Assembly (NCBI RefSeq): GCF_021044685.1
Contig: NZ_CP088014.1
Coordinates: 1,364,001-1,428,000, forward strand
Reading direction: 5' to 3'
Source of the DNA: Bradyrhizobium daqingense
GTDB taxonomy: Bacteria > Pseudomonadota > Alphaproteobacteria > Rhizobiales > Xanthobacteraceae
Length of the DNA: 64,000 nucleotides
The translations under genes and the position numbers were made by a program. Below are positions 53,491 to 61,914 of this stretch, one piece after another. The number at the start of each line of letters is the position of its first letter. Positions within the stretch are counted from its first letter, which is position 1. The notes under the pieces are model-generated. The model searched no databases. It saw nothing but the letters and a program-made list of their open reading frames with translations, and was not told the origin of the DNA.

Positions 53491-54260
53491 TTAGGGCCTT
53501 ACCCCTGTCGGCTCGCTTGCACCCAGCAACTCGACCTGTCCTACGAGGCGCACATCAATCCGCGGCCCCGTATTCCCCTCGATCCAGCCCCGGACTCGAA
53601 TACGCTTATTCTCCAAGGACTTGAGGGCTATCCCGGCGCTCTCGAACGCCGGTAACGTGCGCCTTGAAATAGTCGCCGCAAAGCCGCGTGTCCAGTTCCG
53701 TCCGAAGTTGAGGTAGGTCGTTGCCCCAGCTTGCCGGACCGACAGGACTTTGCCCTCGACCACCATAAAGCGCCCGATCCCCGCCAAAATATCGTCCGGA
53801 CTTTCCGCGTTTTTTATGGCCGACGGGTCAGCCCAGCTGCCCATTTTTGGCGCCGCGCCTCCGCCTCCCACGCCATCAGGGCGGCAGCGCAATCCTTGTC
53901 GGTGATCTCCGCGGAGACGAGGGCGCTGCCTTGGGCGAGCAGCAAGGCCTGCACGGAGGTGTCGTTTTCACCGACGAAGACCAGCGCGCCCTGGCGGCCA
54001 TAACGGTCGGGCGTGTCGTCCGTGCTGCGGAGGACGACATCGCGACCGACGAGAAACGATGTCAGCGCCTGCTTCGTCGTCGCCGTCGGCTCGATGCCGG
54101 CGAGGCGGATCTCGCGGCCGTCATCGAGACGGACGCTGCGGCCATCGACGATCGCGGCGACGCGGGCCTCGCCTTGCGCCTCGAACTGGCACGGCGCGGC
54201 GAGTGCACCGTGTCCGGCCACGAGAAGAAATGCGACGATGAAATGAAGCAGCTGCGTCAC
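53491..54260 (-). pseudogene. Thermonuclease-like gene with one frameshift and an OB-like C-terminal part
   Basis: The upstream frame starts at GTG 54260 with a signal peptide (LLHFIVAFLLVAGHGALAA), then a staphylococcal-nuclease-like domain (VAAIVDGRSVRLDDGREIRLAGIEPT and DRYGRQGALVFVGE) and ends EAEARRQKWAAG...stop at 53814. The downstream frame resumes exactly there as KMGSWADPSAIKNAE, running to 53491 with a nucleic-acid-binding-like strand pattern (RFMVVEGKVLSVRQAGATTYLNFG). Adding one A to the five-A run (53844-53848, minus strand) would give one continuous protein of about 256 residues. Either a real inactivating slip or a sequencing error. Confidence 0.72.
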
Positions 54261-54335
54261 GTGACCCGGACAGGTTGCGTTACGTGCAAACCATAACTCA
54301 CGCGTGGTGGATCGCGAAGAGGCTTCGTCAAACAC

Positions 54336-54422
54336 CGTCATTGCGAGCGCAGCGAAGCGATCCAGAATCTTTCCGCGGAAAGAGTCTGGCTTGCTTCGTC
54401 GCAAGAGCTCCTCGCAATGACG
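54336..54422. repeat. Palindromic intergenic repeat, family B copy 2
   Basis: CGTCATTGCGAGCGCAGCG...CTCCTCGCAATGACG. It lies in the 334-base gap between the divergent nuclease-like and binding-protein genes; no other gene is seen in that gap. Confidence 0.82.
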
Positions 54423-54594
54423 GCGCGGGTAGACCTCTGCGCATCTCACCATTCCGTTTCGCGGAAAACATGCGCGGCAATCGTACGCTCGCGGCAGCTC
54501 GTGCTTGCTGCGCTCTTGCGCATGCGGCATGATTGCAGCAAGAGCAATAACCAAGCCGCCATCAGAGACAGGCGATAAAGGGAGATCTTTTCGA

Positions 54595-55800
54595 ATGAAG
54601 CATATTTTGTCGGGCATTTTTGCTGCGTCGCTGGCCCTCAGTGCGAGTGCGGCGCAGGCCCAGGACAAGCCGCCGCTGAAGATCGGCGGCATCCTCGACA
54701 TGTCGAGCCTGTATGCCGACATCACCGGCCCCGGCAGCGAGACCGCGGCCAAGATGGCGGTAGAGGATTTTGGCGGCGAGGTTCTGGGCCGAAAGATCCA
54801 GGTGCTGGCGGCCGACCACCAGAACAAGGCCGATCTCTCCGCCAACATCGCCCGCGACATGCTCGACAATCAGGGTGTCGAGATGATCTACGACGTCGCG
54901 GCGTCCGCGACTGCGCTGGCCGCCGGCGAGATCGCCAAGGCGCGCAACAAGATCATCATGTTCAACGGTCCGGGCTCGATCCGTCTCACCAACGAGGCCT
55001 GCGGCCCCTTCACCATCCACTACGTCTTCGATACTTACGGCCAGGCCAACGTGACCGGCCTTGCAACCGTGAAGTCGGGCCTCGATTCCTGGTTCTTCCT
55101 CACGGCCGATTACGCCTTCGGGCAGGATCTGGAAAAGGACACCAGCGCCGTCGTGACCAAGACCGGCGGCAAGGTGCTCGGCAGCGTGCGCCATCCGCTC
55201 AACACGTCTGACTTCTCGTCGTTTCTGCTTCAGGCGCAGGCCTCCAAGGCCAAGGTGATCGGGCTCGCCAACGCCGGCGGCGACACCGTCAACGCCATCA
55301 AGCAGGCGGCCGAGTTCGGCATCACCAAGGGCGGCCAGAAAGTCTCGCCGCTTCTTGCCTTCGTCACCGACATCGACTCGATCGGCTTGGAGACCGCGCA
55401 GGGCCTGCTGCTGGCCGAAGCGTTTTACTGGGACATGAACGACGACACGCGCGCCTTCTCCAAGCGCTTCCAGGAACGCGTGAAGCGCCCGCCGACCTCG
55501 GCGCAGGCCGGCGTCTATTCCTCCATCACTCATTATCTGAAAGCCGTGAAAGCGGCGGGCACGACGGATGCGGCGGCCGTGATCAAGGTCATGAAGGAGA
55601 CGCCGATCAACGACTTCTTCGCCAAGGGCGGCAAGATCCGCGATGACGGCCGCATGATCCACGACATGTATCTGTTCGAGGTGAAGAAGCCGTCGGAATC
55701 CAAGGGCCGCTGGGACGCTTACAAGCTGATCGCCACCGTGCCCGGCAGCGAAGCGTTCCAGCCGCTGGAGCAGTCGCGCTGCCAGCTGGTGAAGAAATGA
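54595..55800 (+). CDS. Branched-chain amino acid-type ABC substrate-binding protein (orphan)
   Basis: A 401-residue periplasmic binding protein with a Sec signal (residues 1-22, LSGIFAASLALSASAAQAQ). The mature part begins PPLKIGGILDMSSLYADITGPGSETAAKMAVEDFGGEVLGRKIQVL, the LivJ-like type-I fold. The start at 54595 has GGGAG 9 bases upstream. No permease or ATPase gene is adjacent; the following genes are acyl-CoA enzymes, so it may capture an aromatic or fatty-acid-related substrate handled by that cluster, or serve a transporter elsewhere. The ligand is unknown. Confidence 0.87.
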   Translation: MKHILSGIFAASLALSASAAQAQDKPPLKIGGILDMSSLYADITGPGSETAAKMAVEDFGGEVLGRKIQVLAADHQNKADLSANIARDMLDNQGVEMIYDVAASATALAAGEIAKARNKIIMFNGPGSIRLTNEACGPFTIHYVFDTYGQANVTGLATVKSGLDSWFFLTADYAFGQDLEKDTSAVVTKTGGKVLGSVRHPLNTSDFSSFLLQAQASKAKVIGLANAGGDTVNAIKQAAEFGITKGGQKVSPLLAFVTDIDSIGLETAQGLLLAEAFYWDMNDDTRAFSKRFQERVKRPPTSAQAGVYSSITHYLKAVKAAGTTDAAAVIKVMKETPINDFFAKGGKIRDDGRMIHDMYLFEVKKPSESKGRWDAYKLIATVPGSEAFQPLEQSRCQLVKK

Positions 55801-55806
55801 CGCGAA

Positions 55807-55913
55807 GCGTCATCCCGGGGCGCGCGTGAGCGCGAACCCGGGATCCATCGGGCGGCAATGACGGTTGAGACATGGATTCCGGGCTCGCGACTTCGTCGCG
55901 CCCCGGAATGACG
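55807..55913. repeat. Palindromic intergenic repeat, family H copy 2
   Basis: CGTCATCCCGGGGCGCGCG...CGCGAACCCGGGATCCAT, followed by CATGGATTCCGGGCTCGCGA...CGCGCCCCGGAATGACG. Two stacked dyads together form one large inverted repeat. Confidence 0.8.
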
Positions 55914-55935
55914 AAAACAACAAGGGAGACGCCCC

Positions 55936-56724
55936 ATGAACGACATGGTCCTGCAAAAGCTCGAAGGCGGGCTGCTCACCATCACGATGAACCGGCCCGA
56001 GCGCAAGAACGCGCTCAACCCGGACATGGTGCGCGGGCTGGTCGAGGCGGCGCGACGCGCGGCTGACGATCCGGAGGTGCGTGCGGTGCTGTTCAAGGGC
56101 GCCGGCGGCTCCTTCTGCGTCGGCGGTGATGTCAAGTCGATGGCGGAGGGGCGCGCGCCGCTGCCGTTCGAGCAGAAGCTCGCCAATCTGCGCCGCGGCA
56201 TGGAGGTCTCGCGCATCCTGCACCAGATGCCGAAACCCGTGGTGGCGCAGCTCGATGGCGCCGCGGCTGGCGCCGGCCTGTCGATGGCGCTGTCCTGCGA
56301 TCTGCGCATCGCCAGCGAATCCTGCAAGATCACGACGGCCTTCGCCAAGGTCGGCTTCTCGGGCGATTACGGCGGCACCTATTTCCTGACGCAGCTGCTC
56401 GGCAGCGCGCGGGCGCGCGAACTCTATTTGATGTCGCCGGTGCTCACGGCCAAGGAAGCGCACGCGATCGGCATGGTGACCAAGGTCGTGCCCGACGCCG
56501 AGATCGACGCCGCCGCCCACGAGCTCGCGCTTTCGCTGGCGCAGGGCCCGTCGATCGCGCTCGGCTTCATCAAGCGCAACATCAACAATGCCGAGCATCT
56601 GGCGCTGGAGGATTGCTTCGACGGCGAGGCGATCCATCACACCCGCTGCGGCGACACCGAGGACCACAAGGAAGCTGCGAAAGCCTTCGTCGAGAAGCGC
56701 AAGCCGACCTTCAAGGGCGCATGA
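55936..56724 (+). CDS. Enoyl-CoA hydratase/isomerase family protein
   Basis: A 262-residue crotonase-fold enzyme. It has the oxyanion-hole segments FCVGGDVKSMAEG and QLDGAAAGAGLSMALSCDLRIA. In place of the second catalytic Glu of classic hydratases it has SGDYGGTYFLTQLLG, where Asp-Tyr suggests a variant activity such as an isomerase or thioester hydrolase. The ATG follows AAGGGAG. It overlaps the VOC gene by 4 bases. It is likely part of a degradation pathway with the acyl-CoA dehydrogenases at 58508-60751. Confidence 0.88.
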   Translation: MNDMVLQKLEGGLLTITMNRPERKNALNPDMVRGLVEAARRAADDPEVRAVLFKGAGGSFCVGGDVKSMAEGRAPLPFEQKLANLRRGMEVSRILHQMPKPVVAQLDGAAAGAGLSMALSCDLRIASESCKITTAFAKVGFSGDYGGTYFLTQLLGSARARELYLMSPVLTAKEAHAIGMVTKVVPDAEIDAAAHELALSLAQGPSIALGFIKRNINNAEHLALEDCFDGEAIHHTRCGDTEDHKEAAKAFVEKRKPTFKGA

Positions 56725-57473
56725 CGATGGCACCCTACATGCGCCTGCGGCAGATCTGCCTGGTGGCGCCGCAGCTCGAGCCCGTCATCTCCGACATCGC
56801 GGAGATCATGGGCCTCTCCGTCTGCTATCGCGACGGCAATGTCGCTAAATACGGCCTGGAGAACGCGCTGCTCCCGGTCGACACGATCCTGCTGGAGGTC
56901 GTCGCGCCCTTCAAGGACGGCACCACCGCCGGCCGCTTCATCGAGAAGACCGGCGGCCGCGGTGGCTATATGGCGATCTTCTGCTGCAACGATCCGGACG
57001 AGCGCGGTCGCAACGCCAATGAGCTCGGCGTGCGCACCGCTAACGTCATCGACCACGCGCCCTATCACGGCGTGCAGCTCCACCCTCGCGACTGCCGCGC
57101 CGCCTTCATCGAGTTCAATCACACCGATGGCAGCGACGACATTCTCGGCGCCTATCCGCCGGCGGGACCGGATTGGCAAAAACACATCCGCAAGGACGTG
57201 ACTCAGGCGCTGACGGCGGTGGAGATGCAGAGTCCGGATCCGCAAGGACTTGCGGAGCACTGGGGCAAGATCCTGGGTGTTGCGGCGCGCGACGCCGAAC
57301 TGAAGCTGCCGAATGCCACCTTCCGCTTCGTGAGCGGTGCGAGCGAGATCATGAGCGCGCTGGAGTTTCGGGTGAGCGATGCCGCACGCGTGCTGCATGC
57401 CGCGCGGGCGAAAGGGCACGCGGTCGCAGGGAATGAATTCCTGCTGGGCGGGGTGACGTTTCGCGTCAGTTGA
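56721..57473 (+). CDS. VOC (glyoxalase-like) domain protein
   Basis: A 250-residue protein with two vicinal-oxygen-chelate modules: LRQICLVAPQLEPVISDIAEIMGLSVCYRDG (about 7-35) and a second starting near VTQALTAVEMQSPDPQGLAEHWGKILGV. No full set of metal ligands is obvious. The ATG overlaps the hydratase stop by 4 bases, so the two proteins are coupled, perhaps acting on the same CoA intermediate. Substrate and reaction are unknown. Confidence 0.8.
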   Translation: MTMAPYMRLRQICLVAPQLEPVISDIAEIMGLSVCYRDGNVAKYGLENALLPVDTILLEVVAPFKDGTTAGRFIEKTGGRGGYMAIFCCNDPDERGRNANELGVRTANVIDHAPYHGVQLHPRDCRAAFIEFNHTDGSDDILGAYPPAGPDWQKHIRKDVTQALTAVEMQSPDPQGLAEHWGKILGVAARDAELKLPNATFRFVSGASEIMSALEFRVSDAARVLHAARAKGHAVAGNEFLLGGVTFRVS

Positions 57474-57540
57474 TCTTCGCTATCCGTCACCCCTGCGCAA
57501 CCTCGGGGCGGTTGTCGGTGGAGGTGCTCGCCTCTTCGGC

Positions 57541-57640
57541 GAGCCTCGAAGGGCGACGGCCGCCGGCGGGGCCGTTCATCCTTCGAGGCTCCCCGCACGG
57601 TGCTGTGCACCGTGCAGCTCGCGCCTGAGGATGAACGGTT
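57541..57640. repeat. Palindromic intergenic repeat, family G copy 2
   Basis: GTTCATCCTTCGAGGCTCCCC...GCCTGAGGATGAACGG at 57573-57638 with an inner GCACGGTGCTGTGCACCGTGC hairpin, preceded by a GGCGAGCCTCGAAGG arm. It lies between convergent genes. Confidence 0.78.
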
Positions 57641-57654
57641 CGGATAGCCCGGCC

Positions 57655-58467
57655 TTACCGTCCCCTAAAATTCGCGACGCGCCGTTCTTCCGTAGCCTTG
57701 ACGCCTTCCTTGAAATCTTCCGTCGCGCGCAGGCGGGTCTGCTCGGCGAGCTCGTGATTGGTCGCGGCCATGACGCGGTCGGCGAGGCCGGCGCGCATCG
57801 TGGCGCGGGTCGAGAGCAGGCCGAGCGGCGAGCACTCGGCGATCTCGCCGGCGAGCTTCATCGCGGCCGCCTTGACCTGGTCCTGCGGCACCAGCTCATT
57901 GGCGAGGCCCCATTTGTAGGCTTCCTCGCCGGTGACGCGGCGGCTGGTGTAGAACATCAGCTCGGCGTTGTTCTTGCCGATCAATTCGGGCAGCGTCACG
58001 GTCAGGCCGAAGCCGGGATGGAAGCCGAGCTTGGTGAAATTCGCGGAAAAGCGCGCCTCGGGGCAGGTGACGCGGAAATCGGCGGACACCGCAAGACCCA
58101 ATCCGCCGCCGATGGCCGCGCCCTGCACGGCGGCGACGATCGGCTTCTTGGCGCGGAAGATGCGCACGGCCTGGATGTAGAGATGGTTGATCGGGCCGAG
58201 ACTGTCGGCCGGGTCGCCCTTCTTCTCGGCCTCGCGCGCCTCCTGCTCCTGCCGTGCAGGATCGCCGAAATTGGCGCCGGCGCAGAATGCCTTGCCCTGT
58301 GCCGACAGGACGGAGGCCCGGATCTCGATGTCGCGGTCGAACTCGTCGAGCGCATCCGCGATCTGGTTGATCAGCGAGATGTCGAAGAAGTTGAGCGGCG
58401 GACGGCGGATCTCGATGGTGCCGACATGCCCGACCTTCTCGACGCCGATATCTTTGTAGGTGCTCAT
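57655..58467 (-). CDS. Enoyl-CoA hydratase/isomerase family protein
   Basis: A 270-residue crotonase. It has FCAGANFGDPARQEQEA (first oxyanion-hole Ala/Gly with an inserted charged loop), AAVQGAAIGGGLGLAVSADFRVTC and FTKLGFHPGFGLTVTLPELIG (a His-Pro-Gly where the catalytic Glu usually sits). ATG 58467 follows GAGGA. The long open frame reaching upstream to 58917 is an artefact overlapping the dehydrogenase gene. It is downstream of and co-directional with two acyl-CoA dehydrogenases, 38 bases away. Confidence 0.9.
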   Translation of the reverse strand: MSTYKDIGVEKVGHVGTIEIRRPPLNFFDISLINQIADALDEFDRDIEIRASVLSAQGKAFCAGANFGDPARQEQEAREAEKKGDPADSLGPINHLYIQAVRIFRAKKPIVAAVQGAAIGGGLGLAVSADFRVTCPEARFSANFTKLGFHPGFGLTVTLPELIGKNNAELMFYTSRRVTGEEAYKWGLANELVPQDQVKAAAMKLAGEIAECSPLGLLSTRATMRAGLADRVMAATNHELAEQTRLRATEDFKEGVKATEERRVANFRGR

Positions 58468-58484
58468 GATGATCCTCAATTGAT

Positions 58485-58528
58485 TAGCGCAAGCCAGGTC
58501 CGCGCGACTAGCGCAAACCAAGTCCGCG
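58485..58528. repeat. 24-base direct repeat at the dehydrogenase stop codon
   Basis: TAGCGCAAGCCAGGTCCGCG and TAGCGCAAACCAAGTCCGCG recur with a step of 24 bases. The second copy is the actual GLGLR-stop end of the acyl-CoA dehydrogenase gene on the minus strand; the first lies just past it. Confidence 0.6.
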
Positions 58529-59668
58529 GGCGATGATGCCGCGCAGCACTTCGGTGGTGCCGCCCTGGATGGTGAGTTTCGGCGCGGTCTTGATGGCGAA
58601 GTCGAGTTGCCGCTCCAAGGTCTCGCGGTTGGTCGCGGTCTCCTCGACGAAGGCAGCGAGATCGCGCACGCGATGCGGCAACTGTTGCTCCCACACCGTG
58701 CCGATGTCCTTGACGATGGAGGCCTCCACCACCGGCTCCTTGCCGGCCTCCAGCATGCCGGCGACCGAGACGGACATGCGCCGCATGGTGTGGAGCTGCG
58801 CGACGAGGCGGCCGATGCCTTCGGCGCTGCGCGTGTCCGGATTGGGGCCGACGGCACGCACGAGTTCGGTGAGCACGTAATAGGTCTCGAGGAAGCGCTC
58901 TGGGCCCGAGCGCTCATAGGCGAGCTCGCTCGTGGCCTGCTTCCAGGCGCCGTCGACCTCGCCGAGCACGTGGTCGTCGGGCACGAAGAAGTCGGTGAAC
59001 ACGACCTCGTTGAACTCGTACTGGCCGGTGATCTGGCCGATCGGGTTCACCTGGATGCCCGGCTGCTTCATCTTGACCAAAAATTGCGTCAGGCCGTGCC
59101 GGCGGTTTTCCTTGGTCGGCGGCGAGGTCCGGAAGATCGCGATCATGTAGTCGGCGATATGCGCCGACGAGGTCCAGATTTTGGTGCCGTTGATGAGATA
59201 GCCGCCGTCAGTCTTGGTCGCGCGCGTCTTCGCGGCGAACAGGTCCGAGCCGGAGTTCGGCTCGCTCATGCCGATGGCGAAGCAGATCTCACCGCGGCAG
59301 ATGCGCGGCAGGATGTCCATCTTGATGTTTTCAGGCGCGTATTTCAGCAGCACCGGCCCGCTCTGGCGGTCGGCGACGAAGAAGCGCCGCGTCGGCGCGT
59401 TGGCGACGCGCATCTCCTCGGTCACCACATAGCGCTCGAGGAACGAGCGTTCCTGGCCGCCATATTTCTTCGGCCAGGTCATGCCGAGCCAGCCCTTGGC
59501 GCCGACCCGGCGGGAAAATTCCGGCGCGTCGGTGTCTTCGCGGTTGGGCTTGTGCGGATCGAAAGTGCCGGCGGCGATCTCCTCGGCGAGGAAGGCGCGC
59601 ACTTCCTTGCGCAGCCGCTCGCACTTCTCGGGCAGGCGGATCGGATCGAAACGGAGGGCAGCGGTCAT
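58508..59668 (-). CDS. Acyl-CoA dehydrogenase (large, PimC-like subunit)
   Basis: A 386-residue flavoprotein. FAIGMSEPNSGSDLFAAKTRA is the FAD-binding middle motif and INGTKIWTSSAHIADY follows. The C-terminal motif reads IQGGTTEVLRGIIARGLG, with Gly where the catalytic Glu of medium- and short-chain enzymes (YEGT) stands; this is usual for subunits of heteromeric dehydrogenases. It lies next to a shorter dehydrogenase gene (59687-60751), so an alpha2beta2 enzyme is likely. It oxidises an acyl-CoA to an enoyl-CoA. The ATG at 59668 is 18 bases after the neighbour's stop. Confidence 0.92.
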   Translation of the reverse strand: MTAALRFDPIRLPEKCERLRKEVRAFLAEEIAAGTFDPHKPNREDTDAPEFSRRVGAKGWLGMTWPKKYGGQERSFLERYVVTEEMRVANAPTRRFFVADRQSGPVLLKYAPENIKMDILPRICRGEICFAIGMSEPNSGSDLFAAKTRATKTDGGYLINGTKIWTSSAHIADYMIAIFRTSPPTKENRRHGLTQFLVKMKQPGIQVNPIGQITGQYEFNEVVFTDFFVPDDHVLGEVDGAWKQATSELAYERSGPERFLETYYVLTELVRAVGPNPDTRSAEGIGRLVAQLHTMRRMSVSVAGMLEAGKEPVVEASIVKDIGTVWEQQLPHRVRDLAAFVEETATNRETLERQLDFAIKTAPKLTIQGGTTEVLRGIIARGLGLR

Positions 59669-59686
59669 TGTTGTCTCGTCCCTTGA

Positions 59687-60751
59687 TCAGCGCGACGCCA
59701 CGAGGGGCCACAATTCATCGGCACCGCGGTTTGCGACGAGCTTGCCGAGCTCGACCGCCCAATGGCTTTCCGAGCCGAAATCGTCGCGCCAGGCCAGCGC
59801 CCGCAGCGAATAGCGGTGCAGGATATGCTCCATGGTGAACCCGATCGCGCCATGGACCTGGTGCGCGATGGCGCCGCCTTTCTCCGCGGCTTCGGCGCAG
59901 CGGATCTTCGCGGAGGCGGCTTCGAGATAGACCTCGTCGTTGAACGATTTGGCGCTCGCAATCGCATCGGCTGCGGACGTTGCCGCCGCCAACGCTGCGG
60001 CGGATTCGCCGGCGAGGCGCGCAAGATTGTGCTGGACCGCCTGGAATTTCGAGATCTTCTTCTCGAAAGCGACGCGTTCGTTGGAATAGCGCACGGAGAT
60101 GTCGAGCATGGATTCCAGCGCGCCCGCGATCTGGAGGCTGCGGGCGACGCCGCCCATCAGCATCAAATTGGTCTGGTCGAAGCCCTTCGCTGCCGGCTTG
60201 ATCGCCACGGGCTGCACCTTGTCGAGCGTAACGGTGTCGCTGTGGTCGTAGCCGACATTGAGCCCAGCTTCGATCCGGCCCTTGCTCGCATCGACCAGCG
60301 CGATGGAGACGCCGTCCTTGCCGTGCGCGAGCACCGCAAAATGCTTCGCCGCCTTGGCAAAGGGCACGCCGCGCGCACGGCCAGAGAGCGCGCCATCGGC
60401 GTCGAGCGTGATGCGATCCCGCGGCGAGGCCGGCAACACGGTCATCTCGCCGTCGGGCGATGTGATCTTCGCCTGCGCGAGCAGCCAGCCCGCCAGCATG
60501 GTTTCGGCCAGGGGGACCGCAACTGCAAAGCGGCCCGCAGCGTTCAGAAGGGCAAAACCGTCGGCGAGGCTGGCGCCGGAGCCGCCGAGATCGTCAGGCA
60601 CCCAGGACAGCGTCAGGCCGGCTTCGCTCAGCGCTTGCCACAGCGGCTCTTGCCACGAATCCTTCCTGTCGTTGTTGATGGTCTGCGGATCGGCGAGATC
60701 GGCGAAGATCTTCTCCGCGGTCTCGACGACGATATTGTCACTCTCCGCCAC
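59687..60751 (-). CDS. Acyl-CoA dehydrogenase (small, PimD-like subunit)
   Basis: A 354-residue flavoprotein of the divergent small-subunit class: LSWVPDDLGGSGASLADGFALLNAAGRFAVAVPLAETMLAGWLL near the start and AHQVHGAIGFTMEHILHRYSLRALAWRDDFGSES near the end. Start GTG 60751 follows GGGGAA; the longer frame to 60868 has no support. It is first in a minus-strand operon with the large subunit and the crotonase at 57655. It is divergent from the SDR gene. Confidence 0.88.
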   Translation of the reverse strand: MAESDNIVVETAEKIFADLADPQTINNDRKDSWQEPLWQALSEAGLTLSWVPDDLGGSGASLADGFALLNAAGRFAVAVPLAETMLAGWLLAQAKITSPDGEMTVLPASPRDRITLDADGALSGRARGVPFAKAAKHFAVLAHGKDGVSIALVDASKGRIEAGLNVGYDHSDTVTLDKVQPVAIKPAAKGFDQTNLMLMGGVARSLQIAGALESMLDISVRYSNERVAFEKKISKFQAVQHNLARLAGESAAALAAATSAADAIASAKSFNDEVYLEAASAKIRCAEAAEKGGAIAHQVHGAIGFTMEHILHRYSLRALAWRDDFGSESHWAVELGKLVANRGADELWPLVASR

Positions 60752-60987
60752 AGCGTTCCCCGTGTTTTGCCATTGGCGCACCCCGCTCCGTGAGCCGGCG
60801 CGCAAGCTCTTCTTGCGCCCGATGATCGGAAAAAGCCATGGCCCTGACAAGCGTTGATCGCAGGTCAACCTGCGGCGCGGGCATGGGGGGATCAGCTAAT
60901 TCCGCTTAGCGGAGTTTGCTCGATTTGCAGTGCGCGGCAAACTCGCTAAACAGGACGCCGAGATCAGAGACAGGGGAAGGAATCGGG

Positions 60988-61773
60988 ATGGCCAAGGACA
61001 GTCTGTGCGCAATCGTGACGGGGTCGGCGTCTGGCCTCGGTGCTGCAACGGCGGAAATTCTCGCGCGAAGCGGGGCCCGGCTCGTCATCAACTATTCGTC
61101 GAGCCAGAAGGAAGCCGAGGCCACGGCAGAACTCTGCCGCAAGGCCGGCGCCGCGGAAGTCCTGGTCGCGCAGGGTGACGTCTCGAAGGATGAGGATTGC
61201 CGCAAGATCGTCGCGGCAGCGAGCGGCTGGGGCCGGCTCGACATCCTCGTCAACAATGCCGGCACGACGAAGCATGTCGCTCACGCCGATCTCGACGGAT
61301 TGTCGGCGGAGGATTTCCAGCGGGTCTATGGCGTCAACACCATCGGCCCGTTCCAGATGGTGCGCGCGGCGCGCAGCTTGCTCGAAGCCGGCGCGAAAGC
61401 TTCGGAGCGGCCCTCTGCGGTCGTCAACGTGTCCTCGGTCGCCGGCATCAGCGGCGTCGGCTCGTCGATCGCCTACGCCGCGAGCAAGGGCGCGCTCAAC
61501 ACCATGACCTTGTCGCTGTCGCGCGCGCTGGCGCCGTTGATCCGCGTCAACACGGTGTGCCCCGGCTACATCGATACGCCCTGGTTCACCAAGGGCCGCG
61601 GCGAGGCCGGCGCCAAGCAGGTGCGCGACAGCGTGGTGGCGAAGGTGCCGCTCAAGGTCGCATCATCTGCGGAAGACATCGCCCAGCTCGTCTGCTTCCT
61701 GGCGATGCCGGCCTCCAGCAACATGACCGGCGAGGTCGTGCGCATGGATGCGGGGATGCATTTGATTACGTGA
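60988..61773 (+). CDS. Short-chain dehydrogenase/reductase (3-oxoacyl type)
   Basis: A 261-residue SDR. It has the cofactor motif TGSASGLGAATA, NNAG (ILVNNAGTTK), the catalytic Ser (NVSSVAGISG) and YAASKG (Tyr and Lys). A C-terminal PASSNMTGEVVRMDAGM completes the fold. The start at 60988 follows GGGGAAGG. It is divergent from the acyl-CoA dehydrogenase operon and is a candidate hydroxyacyl step in the same pathway. NAD versus NADP preference is not clear, although the Asn-Tyr-Ser-Ser after strand 2 fits NADP. Confidence 0.9.
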   Translation: MAKDSLCAIVTGSASGLGAATAEILARSGARLVINYSSSQKEAEATAELCRKAGAAEVLVAQGDVSKDEDCRKIVAAASGWGRLDILVNNAGTTKHVAHADLDGLSAEDFQRVYGVNTIGPFQMVRAARSLLEAGAKASERPSAVVNVSSVAGISGVGSSIAYAASKGALNTMTLSLSRALAPLIRVNTVCPGYIDTPWFTKGRGEAGAKQVRDSVVAKVPLKVASSAEDIAQLVCFLAMPASSNMTGEVVRMDAGMHLIT

Positions 61774-61793
61774 TTGGTGTCGCGCTCCCTCCA

Positions 61794-61879
61794 CGTCATG
61801 GCCGGGCTTGACCCGGCCATCCACGTGTTGTCGCGCCGACAGAAAGACGTGGATGCCCGGGTCAAGCCCGGGCATGACG
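61794..61879. repeat. Palindromic intergenic repeat, family A copy 3
   Basis: CGTCATGGCCGGGCTTGACC...GGGTCAAGCCCGGGCATGACG: the best-matched copy of family A, with inner arms CCATCCACGT and ACGTGGATG. Confidence 0.88.
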
Positions 61880-61914
61880 ATGAGGCGGAGCCGTACTGCC
61901 TTCGCGAAAAGGCA

